A stretch of 64,000 bases of DNA from Phaeobacter sp. A36a-5a (GCF_037911135.1 NZ_JBBLYU010000001.1:1674001-1738000), one strand, 5' to 3'. Positions 8,661-16,652 are shown, numbered from the stretch's first letter. Program-made: numbers and translations. Notes: generated by a model from the letters alone, not told the origin.

Positions 8661-8813
8661 TTTATTGTATCCTTCCGGTGACGGTAAAACATCGCGCAGC
8701 AGACTGGCCTCGCTTGTCCCAAGCATCTTCGCAGAAAAATGGTATGCTGGGCTAACCGAAAGCAGTCTGTGCGCGATTGCGTCTGGAGTTTCTTTCCAGC
8801 TTGAGAGGCCCCG

Positions 8814-9548
8814 ATGACGGATATCTTAGAAAGCCCGCTTACACGGAAGCTGCAAGTCTTCGTCGCATTGTCTGAAGATGAATTGGGCGTCTTGAAGCGT
8901 TTGCATCTGCGCCGCCGGTCCTTTTTGGCGGGGCGTGATCTCGTGCATCAGGGGCAGTCGGATCAGGCCGCTTATATTCTGGCCGCCGGCTGGGTATGTT
9001 CCTACAAGCTTCAGCCGGACGGAACCCGCCAGATCGTAGATTTCCAGATACCGGGGGACTTTATTGGATTGCGCAGCGTGCTGCTGCGCACCTCCGACCA
9101 TAGCTTCGAGCCGGTCACGGATATTCAGGCGGCAGAGGTCTTTGCGGACGACCTTCTGGAAGCCTTCGAGAAGACGCCTCGCCTCGCGGCAGCAATTCTC
9201 TGGGCGGCATCACGGGACGAAGCCATGGTGGTCGAGCATCTCGTAGGAGTTGGCCGCCGCGCTGCGGATGCACGCATGGCGCATTTTCTGCTGGAATTGG
9301 GGGCAAGGCTGAAGCTGGTCGGAATGGGGAGCAAGAAAGGCTACGTCTGCCCTTTGACACAGTATCATCTTGCTGACGCGCTCGGCCTAAGCGCCGTCCA
9401 TGTGAACCGTGTCTTGCGCCAGCTTCGCGAACGCGGCCTGCTGACATTTCGGGACGGCCGTGTAACGTTCGGCAATTATGACGGGCTGGTAGAGTTTTCG
9501 GGGTTCGATCCGGCGTATCTGGATCAGACCGGCCCGCTCTTGAAATGA
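8814..9548 (+). CDS. Crp/Fnr-family transcriptional regulator
   Basis: 244 residues: a cyclic-nucleotide-binding-type beta barrel (about 15-130, with GRDLVHQGQ and QIPGDFIGLRS) and a C-terminal winged HTH at about 182-210 (TQYHLADALGLSAVHVNRVL). Only two cysteines (C62, C179) are present, so the N-terminal Fe-S cluster of true FNR is absent. The conserved Arg-Ser pair of cAMP-binding Crp pockets is not evident. This fits the Crp/Fnr paralogues common in Rhizobiales and Rhodobacterales. It is convergent with the next small gene and is the only regulator in the island, so it probably governs the module. Confidence 0.9.
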   Translation: MTDILESPLTRKLQVFVALSEDELGVLKRLHLRRRSFLAGRDLVHQGQSDQAAYILAAGWVCSYKLQPDGTRQIVDFQIPGDFIGLRSVLLRTSDHSFEPVTDIQAAEVFADDLLEAFEKTPRLAAAILWAASRDEAMVVEHLVGVGRRAADARMAHFLLELGARLKLVGMGSKKGYVCPLTQYHLADALGLSAVHVNRVLRQLRERGLLTFRDGRVTFGNYDGLVEFSGFDPAYLDQTGPLLK

Positions 9549-9590
9549 AAAAGGCCGCCCCTCCCCCCGGAACAACCTGGGGCGGCCCGA
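9548..9590 (-). terminator. Intrinsic terminator for the minus-strand gene at 9614
   Basis: GGCCGCCCC (9553-9561) pairs with GGGGCGGCC (9079+500, i.e. 9579-9587). On the minus strand the hairpin is followed by TTTTT. It lies between the convergent Crp gene and the 62-aa gene. Confidence 0.8.
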
Positions 9591-9613
9591 TCTTCATTTA
9601 AAGCAAAGGAGTA

Positions 9614-9802
9614 TCACGAAAGCGCTTTTTTAGCCGCGTCCAGTTCCTTGTTCGTTTCGGCGTGGTTCTTCGCAGCGTGCGCCTTCTCGGCCGCCTGGTA
9701 GTGCTTCACAGCCCGGTCTTTTTTGGGGCCGGCGATTGCCTTGTCACAGGCTGCTTTGACCGAGGTCATCTTCTCGGCGGCATTGGTCTGTTCGGGTGTC
9801 AT
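9614..9802 (-). CDS. Small helical uncharacterised protein (62 aa)
   Basis: Begins MTPEQTNAAEKMTSVKAACD and ends ELDAAKKALS. It is Ala/Lys/Glu-rich and predicted all-helical, without signal peptide or membrane segment. The start at 9802 has AAAGGA 8 nt upstream, and the longer frame to 10042 is not needed. Small proteins of this composition occur next to stress genes in alphaproteobacteria, but I cannot assign a function. The 296 bp upstream (9803-10098) carry no gene I can support. Confidence 0.6.
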   Translation of the reverse strand: MTPEQTNAAEKMTSVKAACDKAIAGPKKDRAVKHYQAAEKAHAAKNHAETNKELDAAKKALS

Positions 9803-10098
9803 TGGATTGTCCTTTCTTGGACATTCCGAGAATAGGGCACGCAGTGCAATGCAGTCCATTTGAGGATCCGCACGCATCCCGTGCTTCTCTGCTGCTCGGA
9901 AATGAGTGCCGCCGGAGATTCGGCAGGCACGCAGCCATGTACCCATCTTCTCTGCTCCGCAGCACTGACGCAGGTTAGCTTGGGGCGGGTCCGCATCTTC
10001 TGGCTGATGATCTTTGAACGAAGAGCTCGGGAGCCGTTTCACATGCCGAGAAGTGCGTTAAAGATATCGCCCCAAGGTGAGGGTTCATCCCGCTGGCA

Positions 10099-10485
10099 TC
10101 AGGTGGTGGGGGTTTGCTGATGTGACAGCCGCAGCCACCGGCCGTTGTCCAGCAGATATGTGGACGCGCAGAGCGCCTCATAGATTGGCAAGCCTGACTT
10201 CTCGGCGAATACGCGGTAGGCGAGCACAGCAACGGCCCCTTGCCTGATTTGGCTGCGGTCTTTCATTTCCACGGTTCGCCAGCCCGTGTTTTTCTTCACA
10301 TGCTCCAGGATCTGCCCGCCCTGAAGAATGCCCGGCGGATAGGGAAGTATCATCACTGCATTTTTTGCAGTCACGGTGCGGGCGCTGTCCGCTCCGCTGG
10401 TCCAGCACCGCTCTTCCAGATCCCATAGCACCGCATAGTCCTTACCATCACTGCGGTCGCCCTCCCGTGTTTTGCCTGACATCAT
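10099..10485 (-). CDS. SnoaL/DUF4440-like (NTF2-fold) protein
   Basis: 128 residues with the pattern of small NTF2-like proteins: YAVLWDLEERCWTSGADSAR near the N-terminus, ILPYPPGILQGGQIL in the middle, then VAVLAYRVFAEK and CASTYLLDNGRWLRLSHQQT at the end. This is the alternating beta-strand arrangement of DUF4440/SnoaL-like domains. It is 4-bp coupled (ATGA) to the upstream membrane-protein gene. Such proteins may bind small ligands or act as minor enzymes; no catalytic residue can be assigned here. Confidence 0.65.
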   Translation of the reverse strand: MMSGKTREGDRSDGKDYAVLWDLEERCWTSGADSARTVTAKNAVMILPYPPGILQGGQILEHVKKNTGWRTVEMKDRSQIRQGAVAVLAYRVFAEKSGLPIYEALCASTYLLDNGRWLRLSHQQTPTT

Positions 10486-10907
10486 TGGCCCGTCCCCGGA
10501 GTGCCTGTGAGTATTAACTGCAAAATCAGAAAGAGGATCGTCAGTACCGCCCAGATCAACCCAGACAAATTCGTCGGCCCGTTTTCTGCGGCGCCAGAAA
10601 CAGCCATCAAGCGCTTGCGATGTTTGGGGAGAAGCCGGGTCAGTTTCCGGGCGAGCGTTCCGCTATCCTGCTTGAGTGCGGGCACGTCGCGGCATTGCGA
10701 CAGCAGCATCTCCAGTCGCGAGCCTGCGACCTCTTTCTCCAACGCGGCAAGCGCGGCTGCCTCCTCCCAAGGTTCGAGTTCAAGCCGCGCGAGGGCCGAT
10801 AGAACCGTAACAGCATTGCCATTCCGGTCCTCGCCAACGAAGGCTTGCAAAAAGCGGTCAAACTCAGGGCTGTGGGGTTGAAGAATGCCAGCGGCTGGCA
10901 TCGGCAT
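10482..10907 (-). CDS. Uncharacterised protein with C-terminal membrane anchor
   Basis: 141 residues starting MPMPAAGILQPHSPEFDRFL, with AGGGAGGAT just upstream of the ATG at 10907. The body (residues 15-100) is soluble and helical, with FLQAFVGEDRNGNAVTVLSA and a basic stretch RKLTRLLPKHRKRL. One hydrophobic helix near the C-terminus (LSGLIWAVLTILFLILQLIL) suggests a tail-anchored protein. It overlaps the downstream DUF4440-like gene by 4 bp, so the two are co-transcribed. No family recognised. Confidence 0.65.
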   Translation of the reverse strand: MPMPAAGILQPHSPEFDRFLQAFVGEDRNGNAVTVLSALARLELEPWEEAAALAALEKEVAGSRLEMLLSQCRDVPALKQDSGTLARKLTRLLPKHRKRLMAVSGAAENGPTNLSGLIWAVLTILFLILQLILTGTPGTGQ

Positions 10908-11247
10908 ATCCTCCCTTTTTAGGTGTTCGGATCGGGAAGCGGCTGTTCCCGAAGAACCGGGCTGCCGCCTGCCGGGTAACACGCTTCGGATAACTCCGAT
11001 CATACCCGCATTGCCCGACGCACGCGCTGACGCAGATCAGCCGGTCTCCAGTCCTCTGAAGTCTAGCCGAAGGTTTGGTCCGGGTATGCCAGAGCGGTCA
11101 GGACCCCAGCGGCGCTAACATGGGTCAGCACGCACCGCCCGGTTCCGGGGTAATGTAGGAGGGCCGCAAAGTTTGGCTGCCTCTCGGCAACCGGGATGCT
11201 GCAGCCAAGGCAGCGCGGCAGACATGCACATATCGCGGAGACCGGTG
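10908..11247. other. Divergent intergenic region of the island module
   Basis: 340 bp between the minus-strand pair (10099-10907) and the plus-strand operon beginning at 11248. No convincing gene is visible. It must hold promoters in both directions, but I see no clear Crp/Fnr-type TTGAT-N4-ATCAA dyad. Confidence 0.5.
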
Positions 11248-11514
11248 ATGGCCTTGCGATCAATCAGATCCACCGTGACTTTCCCGCAGCCTTTTACCTT
11301 GCCCGGATATCCGGACGAACTGCCTTCCGGCGAATACGAAGTGCTGGTCGAGGAGGAGCTTATCGAAGGGCTGAGTTTCACGGCTTACCGCAGAACGGCG
11401 ATTTACCTGACCATCCACGGCAAGGGGCGTTTGCCGGGCCGGACAGAGTTGCGGCCAATTACCTGGACCGACCTGGAAGCAGCGCTCGGCCAAGACCCGA
11501 AACGCAACACTTGA
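11248..11514 (+). CDS. Uncharacterised small protein, paralogue of the protein at 12424
   Basis: 88 residues beginning MALRSIRSTVTFPQPFTLPG, then YPDELPSGEYEVLVEEELIE. The N-terminal half aligns with that of the protein at 12424 (VFARPFNVPGFSETLPAGEY): both have a V/F-x-PF-x-PG-x2-x-LP-(S/A)GEY(E/D) pattern. GGAG lies 8 nt upstream of ATG 11248; longer in-frame starts exist at 11173 and 11224. It is the first gene of a plus-strand operon leading to the HflK/HflC-like pair. No membrane segment. Function unknown. Confidence 0.6.
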   Translation: MALRSIRSTVTFPQPFTLPGYPDELPSGEYEVLVEEELIEGLSFTAYRRTAIYLTIHGKGRLPGRTELRPITWTDLEAALGQDPKRNT

Positions 11515-11553
11515 AGATAGCGAGGCGGCGCTTTCCCCGCAGGAGGATTCACA

Positions 11554-11940
11554 ATGTACACTCCCGAATGGCTTAAACCCGGCCTCTACGGCGCCGTGAT
11601 AGGTGGCGCATTATTAGGCATCGGCGGATTTACCTGGGGCGGCTGGGTGACCGGCGGAACGTCACACGGCATGGCCGTGACCATGTCCCGCAACAATGTA
11701 GTCACGGCTTTGGTCCCGGTCTGTCTGGACATGGCCCGAACCGATGCGGAACGCGACGCAAAGCTGGCAGCGATCAGGGCCGTTGCTACCTACCGGCAGC
11801 GGGATGCCCTCATGAAAGCCGGTTGGGCGACCGTCCCGGGAACCGAGTTTCCGGACCGGGACATTGCGCACGCCTGTCTTGCGGCCCTTGACGTCGAAAA
11901 GTCGTCGGAGCGCCCGGAAAACACGATCAATGAAGGATGA
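11554..11940 (+). CDS. Uncharacterised membrane-anchored protein (128 aa)
   Basis: Begins MYTPEWLKPGLYGAVIGGAL, followed by a glycine-rich hydrophobic helix to about residue 36 (LGIGGFTWGGWVTGG). The remaining 90 residues are soluble and helical, with two cysteines (VPVCLDMA and IAHACLAA). GCAGGAGG lies 7 nt upstream. Its stop overlaps the next start (ATGA). The Gly-rich single-span N-terminus with a periplasmic body is a recurrent type in alphaproteobacterial stress loci; no function is assigned. Confidence 0.65.
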   Translation: MYTPEWLKPGLYGAVIGGALLGIGGFTWGGWVTGGTSHGMAVTMSRNNVVTALVPVCLDMARTDAERDAKLAAIRAVATYRQRDALMKAGWATVPGTEFPDRDIAHACLAALDVEKSSERPENTINEG

Positions 11941-12410
11941 ACAGTGCCATGTTACCATCTCTGCCTGAAATGACAGATCTTGAACGGCGCGTTCTGGCCC
12001 ATGAACGGATTCTCCAGTCGCTCATTGCTTACATGTCCCGCACGGAACCGCGTTTCATTGAACACCTTAAGAAGCGTTTTGTTGAGCCAATGGCCATGGT
12101 GAGGCATGAGCATGACCACCGGAACGCGGATGATTATGCAGAGGAATTCATTCGCACCGTAATGGCTCTTGGAGAACCGCATTTGCCAAGGGCCGCAAGC
12201 TCCAGCGTGCTCGATAAGCCACTGCACAAACCGGAAGATATCCAAATTTCGACACACCCCTATCGTCCAACTGCGAAGGCGGAGCGCGTTCGTGCCCGGA
12301 AGAGGAATGGAATCTGGGAGGTCAAGGTGGACGGTGTTTTCCACGGGGACTACCACGACAAGGGCACTGCGTCAGTAGCCGCAGCCTTGGCCCGCTTGTC
12401 GCTTCGATGA
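11937..12410 (+). CDS. Uncharacterised soluble protein (157 aa)
   Basis: Coupled by ATGA to the preceding gene. The N-terminal part (1-85) is helical (LERRVLAHERILQSLIAYMS; HLKKRFVEPMAMVRHEHDHR). A linker is followed by a compact C-terminal module at about 118-157 (RKRNGIWEVKVDGVFHGDYH, then DKGTASVAAALARL), which resembles DUF2188-type small beta-alpha folds. That resemblance is weak. No signal peptide or membrane segment. Confidence 0.6.
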   Translation: MNSAMLPSLPEMTDLERRVLAHERILQSLIAYMSRTEPRFIEHLKKRFVEPMAMVRHEHDHRNADDYAEEFIRTVMALGEPHLPRAASSSVLDKPLHKPEDIQISTHPYRPTAKAERVRARKRNGIWEVKVDGVFHGDYHDKGTASVAAALARLSLR

Positions 12411-12423
12411 GAGGACCCCACCC

Positions 12424-12915
12424 ATGAACGAGGCAGTTAGAAAATCCATTGCGGTCTTTGCCCGGCCGTTCAACGTTCCGGGCTTCAGCGAAACGCTCCC
12501 TGCCGGAGAATATGACATTGAAACGGAACTGTGTTCACCTCCCGACAGCCTGCAGCCTGAGACTTGGAGAGCTTCTGTCGCCGTGAAGTTGCATCCCAGG
12601 GAATTCCACCCCGGGCTGGCGAGAACCTTGACCGTTTCGCTGGCCGACCTCGATGACGCCCTGGCAAAGGACAAGCTCACCGGAAAAGAACTGGCCGAAT
12701 ATTTCCTGGAAGAAATGCTTTCTGACCCGATGGTCCGGCTGGTGATGGTGGCCGACGGGGTCTCCGAAACTCAGCTGCGGAACCTTTACTCGGGCGGGGG
12801 CGCATCTCAGGCGCACAAAGAGGCGCCGGATGCGGCTATAGCGGGTGAATTGCCAACGGAAAATTCACCAATCCAGGCCGCGGAGAACGAAGGAATGCCG
12901 ACACAGAGGGAATAA
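12424..12915 (+). CDS. Uncharacterised protein, paralogue of the protein at 11248
   Basis: 163 residues. The first 35 (SIAVFARPFNVPGFSETLPA, then GEYDIETE) match the 11248 protein. It adds a middle section ending FLEEMLSDPMVRLVMVADGV and a disordered tail rich in Ala/Glu/Gln. GAGAGGA lies upstream of the ATG. It ends 72 bp before the HflK-like gene in the same direction. Paralogues flanking two other small genes in one operon suggest that the family works with the SPFH pair; this is inference. Confidence 0.6.
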   Translation: MNEAVRKSIAVFARPFNVPGFSETLPAGEYDIETELCSPPDSLQPETWRASVAVKLHPREFHPGLARTLTVSLADLDDALAKDKLTGKELAEYFLEEMLSDPMVRLVMVADGVSETQLRNLYSGGGASQAHKEAPDAAIAGELPTENSPIQAAENEGMPTQRE

Positions 12916-12987
12916 GCCGCGCGCAGGCGCCTTTGCGTCAAAGGTCTGTATCGGATGCCGGTTTGAGAGACCAGGAGAGGAAACAAT

Positions 12988-14055
12988 ATGCCTGACCAGA
13001 ACGGCGGCCCGGAAGACCGTGGGCCATGGCAAAGCAGACAGAAGCGCAATCCGCCCGATATCGACGAAATTCTTCGTCAAGGCCGCGACCGGCTGGGCGG
13101 ATTGCTCCCTGATGGGCGGCCCCCTGTGAAGGGCATACTGGTCGCAGGAGCGATAGTCTTGGCAGCGGTTGCGGCCTGGTCTTCATATTACACAGTCCCG
13201 AGCGACTCTGTCGCCGTTGTCCAGCGTTTTGGCAGATACACTGCTGAGGTTCCGCCTGGCCTGCATTTCAAATTCCCGCTTGGCATCGACGTTGCCACGC
13301 TGGTGCCCGTGAAACGGCAGCTGAAGCAGGAATTCGGATTCACGACTCCGGGCCGGAGTGATCCCTTCCAGAGCCCGTCAGACGGCCGGCGCGAAACCGA
13401 AATGGTCACGGGAGATCTGAATGCCGCGCTTGTGGAATGGGTGGTGCAGTACCGGATCTCTGACCCCCTGAAATTCCTGTTCGAGGTACGCGAGCCAAGC
13501 GCGACTTTGCGCTACGTCTCTGAGTCCGTGATGCGAGAGGTCGTTGGCGACCGCACCGTTGACGAGGTCATCACCATCGGCCGTCAGGAGATCGAGAGCG
13601 AGGCGCTTCTCAAGATGCAGGCTCTGTCCACGAAATACGCCATGGGTATCAGCATCGACCAGGTCCAGCTGAAGAACATCAACCCGCCGGGACCGGTTCA
13701 GGCGTCGTTCAATGAGGTCAACCAGGCACAGCAGGAAAAGGAGCGCCTGATCAATGAGGCGCGCCGCGAATACAACAAAGTCATTCCGCTGGCCGAAGGC
13801 GAGAAAGATCAGCGGATCCGCGAGGCTGACGGTTATCGCCTGAAACGCGTCAACGAGGCGGAAGGCGACGCAGCGCGGTTCACCGCGCTTTTGGCCGAAT
13901 ACGTAAAGGCGCCTGAAGTCACGAGGCGGCGGATATACATAGAAACCCTCCAAGATGTTCTGCCCAGCATCCTGTCAAAAATCATTGTCGACGGATCGAC
14001 TGCGAGCATCCTGCCGCTTTTGAACCTCGACAGGCTTCAGGAGGATCCGTCATGA
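12988..14055 (+). CDS. HflK-like SPFH-domain membrane protein (second-copy type)
   Basis: 355 residues: a short N-terminal cytoplasmic segment with the HflK-type PPDIDEILRQGRDRLGG, one membrane span at about 47-65, then an SPFH/band-7 domain (about 68-250: VPSDSVAVVQRFGRYTAEVP and VREVVGDRT-type core). A coiled-coil region follows, to about residue 300. In housekeeping cells HflK and HflC form a cage around the FtsH protease. Here the pair sits in an accessory operon without ftsH or degP next to it. AGGAG precedes the ATG, and the stop overlaps hflC-like by 4 bp. Probably a stress-type paralogue. Confidence 0.88.
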   Translation: MPDQNGGPEDRGPWQSRQKRNPPDIDEILRQGRDRLGGLLPDGRPPVKGILVAGAIVLAAVAAWSSYYTVPSDSVAVVQRFGRYTAEVPPGLHFKFPLGIDVATLVPVKRQLKQEFGFTTPGRSDPFQSPSDGRRETEMVTGDLNAALVEWVVQYRISDPLKFLFEVREPSATLRYVSESVMREVVGDRTVDEVITIGRQEIESEALLKMQALSTKYAMGISIDQVQLKNINPPGPVQASFNEVNQAQQEKERLINEARREYNKVIPLAEGEKDQRIREADGYRLKRVNEAEGDAARFTALLAEYVKAPEVTRRRIYIETLQDVLPSILSKIIVDGSTASILPLLNLDRLQEDPS

Positions 14056-15071
14056 ACATCAGATTGGGGCTCTTCGCAGGGATTGCGGTTGCTGTCGGCG
14101 TGATTGCCTCCGGTTCCCTCTACACTGTTGGCGAAGTCGAGCAGGCCATTATCACCCAATTCGGTAAACCTGTGGGCGAACCAGTCATAACGGCCGGATT
14201 AAAGCTGAAGCTGCCCATCGTTCAGGACGTCAACCGGATCGACCGCCGGGTTCTTGAGTGGGACGGCAATCCTTCTGACATGCCCACCAAGGACAAGCTT
14301 TACATATCCGTCGATCTGTTCGCCCGCTGGAAAATCACCGACCCGTTGCAGTATTTTCTGCGGCTGCGCGATGAGCGCAGCGCGCAATCCCGTCTAGACG
14401 ATATTCTCGGCAGCGAAACCCGCAATGCCGTCGCCAAACACGAGCTGATAGAGATTATCCGGACCACGAAGGGCCGGACCCCGCTGCGGGACACGCTTTT
14501 GACCGATGAGGAGCGCGCGCAGGACATAGGTTCTCTGGTTCCTATCCAGAAAGGCCGCGCACTTGTGGAACAGGAGATATTCGCAGCCGCCTCAGAAAAG
14601 GTTCGCGTTTTTGGGATCGAGCTTCTCGATATCCGTTTCAAGAGGATCAATTACAACGAGAGTGTGCGTCCGAAGATCTACGACCGCATGATCTCAGAGC
14701 GCCGCCAGATCGCTGAACGTTTCCTCTCCGAAGGTAACGGCGAAGCCGCGCGGATCCGCGGCAACCGGGTGCGCGACCTGAACAAGATACAGTCCGAAGC
14801 GTATCGCGCCGTCGAGGAAATCCGCGGCGTGGCTGACGCCTCGGCGGCTGCGATCTACGCAAAAGCCTACAACACCGACGCCCAAGCAGCCGAATTCTAT
14901 GCGTTCACCCGGACAATGCAGGCCTACAAGGACATGATTTCAGGGGGCACAACGCTGGTTTTGACAACGGACAGCGAACTTTTCAGGTTTCTGAGAGGAA
15001 TGGAGACCGGAGAGCCGGCTGGGAGCACGCCTCCTCCAGCTCCCGGCCTGACGGCCGCGGCCGAACGCTGA
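14052..15071 (+). CDS. HflC-like SPFH-domain membrane protein (second-copy type)
   Basis: 339 residues: a membrane helix at about 4-24, then an SPFH domain (GEVEQAIITQFGKPVGEPVI; VLEWDGNPSDMPTKDKLYIS; FARWKITDPLQYFLRLRDER). A long coiled coil (EGNGEAARIRGNRVRDLNKI) and a Pro/Ala-rich tail follow. The VLEWDG and PTKDK motifs are diagnostic of HflC. Translation is coupled to the HflK-like gene (ATGA). The pair should form hetero-oligomeric rings facing the periplasm. Whether it binds FtsH or another client cannot be read from the sequence. Confidence 0.88.
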   Translation: MNIRLGLFAGIAVAVGVIASGSLYTVGEVEQAIITQFGKPVGEPVITAGLKLKLPIVQDVNRIDRRVLEWDGNPSDMPTKDKLYISVDLFARWKITDPLQYFLRLRDERSAQSRLDDILGSETRNAVAKHELIEIIRTTKGRTPLRDTLLTDEERAQDIGSLVPIQKGRALVEQEIFAAASEKVRVFGIELLDIRFKRINYNESVRPKIYDRMISERRQIAERFLSEGNGEAARIRGNRVRDLNKIQSEAYRAVEEIRGVADASAAAIYAKAYNTDAQAAEFYAFTRTMQAYKDMISGGTTLVLTTDSELFRFLRGMETGEPAGSTPPPAPGLTAAAER

Positions 15072-15090
15072 TGTATCAGAGGACAAAGTG

Positions 15091-15198
15091 ATGACGGAAG
15101 AACCGGTGGATTTAGACGCAAGGCGAAGCGCCGAAGGCCAGATTGCGACCGATACCCGGCGGCATGCCCTTAAGGATTTCAAAGCCGACCAGAGATAA
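15091..15198 (+). pseudogene. Small charged protein gene cut by an in-frame TAA
   Basis: ATG at 15091 encodes 35 residues (MTEEPVDLDARRSAEGQIAT...DQR) and then TAA at 15196-15198. The same frame stays open after the stop for 19 more codons of similar charged, helical character (LRLREDELEMKRLAEPASS, TGA at 15256-15258). This looks like a longer protein truncated by one substitution. It is the last gene of the HflKC-like operon, 19 bp after hflC-like, and ends next to the right boundary repeat. Confidence 0.5.
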
Positions 15199-15279
15199 CT
15201 CCGCCTGCGGGAGGACGAACTTGAAATGAAACGTCTCGCCGAACCGGCCTCTAGCTGACATGAGGCGGCCATGCCTACG

Positions 15280-15359
15280 TTGGGCAGCTTAACGTCGTCT
15301 GGCAGAAGCGCCCCGATAAAGTTTCGCGGCAGCCCTGCCGCCGCATCGCCGCAAGTCGG
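15280..15359 (-). repeat. 80-bp boundary repeat, right copy (inverted relative to 6538-6617)
   Basis: The reverse complement begins CCGACTTGCGGCGATGCGGC and aligns ungapped with 6538-6617 at 67/80 positions. It lies between the last island gene and cysE, so the two copies flank the recombinase relic, toxin relic and HflKC-like module in opposite orientation. Confidence 0.85.
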
Positions 15360-15419
15360 CTTCGGGCTGTGACAGCGACTTACCCGACTGGCAACCATTC
15401 GCACCTCCCACACCCCACC

Positions 15420-15446
15420 AAAAAAGGGGCCGCCAGCGCTGCCCCT
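15420..15446 (-). terminator. Intrinsic terminator downstream of cysE
   Basis: On the minus strand GGGGCAGCGCTGGCGGCCCC forms a GC-rich hairpin followed by TTTTTT. It lies about 90 bp past the cysE stop. Confidence 0.75.
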
Positions 15447-15537
15447 CTCCATCGTCATCTTTCCAAAAATACTCACAAATGCACCGATGGCGGCACGCGC
15501 ACTGCCCGCCATGCCCAGACCTGCAAAGCGGCGCGGC

Positions 15538-16353
15538 CTACTGCGGCTTGTCGCCGCCCAGCACCTGGTTCATGCTGACCGACGGCTGGTCGCAGCCGGC
15601 CTCACCGACAATCTTGGCCGGCACGCCCGCAACGGTCTTGCAGGGCGGCACCTCGGCCAGCACCACCGATCCTGCCGCGATACGGCTGCAATGGCCCACC
15701 TTGATATTGCCCAGCACCTTGGCGCCAGCACCGATCAGCACGCCATTGCCGATCTTCGGGTGCCGGTCTTCCTCTTCCTTGCCGGTGCCGCCCAGGGTCA
15801 CCGAATGCAGCATGGAGACATTGTCGCCCACCACCGCCGTCTCGCCGATGACGATGGAATGCGCGTGATCGATCATGATGCCCCGGCCAATTCTGGCCGC
15901 CGGATGGATATCAACGCCAAAGATCTCGGAAATCCGCATCTGGAAGAAATAGGACAGATCGTAATCGCCCTGCTGCCACAGCCAATGCGCCACCCGATAG
16001 GCCTGAACCGCCTGATACCCCTTGAAATAGAGGATCGGCTGCAACAGCCGGTGGCAGGCGGGATCGCGTTCATAGACCGCCATCAGATCGGCGCGCCCGG
16101 CGGCAATCAGATCCGGGTTTTCGTCATAGGCCCGGTCGACGATCTCGCGCAGGATCACCATCGACATCTCATTGGAGCAGAGCTTCGCCGCGATGCGATA
16201 GGACAGCGCCTTCTCAAGCGAGGTATGATGCAGGATGCAGGCATGGATCAGCCCGCCCATCAGCGGCTGGCGGCGCACGGCGTCCTGCGCCTCGGTGGTG
16301 ATCTGATCCCAGACGGGATCAACGGAACTGACGGCCTGGCGCGTCTCAAGCAT
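15538..16353 (-). CDS. cysE: Serine O-acetyltransferase
   Basis: 271 residues: the N-terminal helical SAT domain (about 10-140), then the left-handed beta-helix with hexapeptide repeats (IHPAARIGRGIMIDHAHSIV; DNVSMLHSVTLGGTGKEEED) carrying the catalytic His/Asp region, and a flexible tail. It acetylates serine with acetyl-CoA to make O-acetylserine for cysteine synthesis. ATG 16353 is preferred over a longer frame because CAGGAGG lies 7 nt upstream. cysE adjoins the GTA cluster in many Rhodobacteraceae, and that arrangement is seen here. Confidence 0.95.
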   Translation of the reverse strand: MLETRQAVSSVDPVWDQITTEAQDAVRRQPLMGGLIHACILHHTSLEKALSYRIAAKLCSNEMSMVILREIVDRAYDENPDLIAAGRADLMAVYERDPACHRLLQPILYFKGYQAVQAYRVAHWLWQQGDYDLSYFFQMRISEIFGVDIHPAARIGRGIMIDHAHSIVIGETAVVGDNVSMLHSVTLGGTGKEEEDRHPKIGNGVLIGAGAKVLGNIKVGHCSRIAAGSVVLAEVPPCKTVAGVPAKIVGEAGCDQPSVSMNQVLGGDKPQ

Positions 16354-16652
16354 GGCTCTGCCTCCTGTGTTGCAACCAGAGTACCTCCCCCAGCGCAAAA
16401 AGGCCAACCGCAAATCCGTGATGAGAGCCATCGGATCTGCTGATCTTTTGCCCCGGCTGCGCAGTCATACACCGACAGCCCATTGTTTTTATTGGTGATC
16501 ACCCGCCGCACCAGTTCCCGTGCCCCGATGCACAGGGGCTGTGCAGGCCCGATATTGACAGTGCCACAGGCTGTCAAATGGCCGCCCGGCACAGACGCTG
16601 CCAGCGTCGTTGAGGCGCCGCAACAGCCGCATCACAAGGCATCCGGTAGCCG
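16354..16652. other. Intergenic region between the GTA end and cysE with two perfect palindromes
   Basis: About 300 bp without a gene. TGCACAG-GGG-CTGTGCA at 16529-16545 and TTGACAG-N9-CTGTCAA at 16555-16577 are adjacent perfect dyads with 7-bp arms. Neither is followed by a T-run, so a simple intrinsic terminator is unlikely. They may be operators for cysE or RNA hairpins at the end of the GTA transcript. Confidence 0.45.

Noticed and set aside
8727-8813. FNR-box autoregulation of the Crp/Fnr gene
   Set aside because: No TTGAT-N4-ATCAA-like dyad is present in the upstream region.
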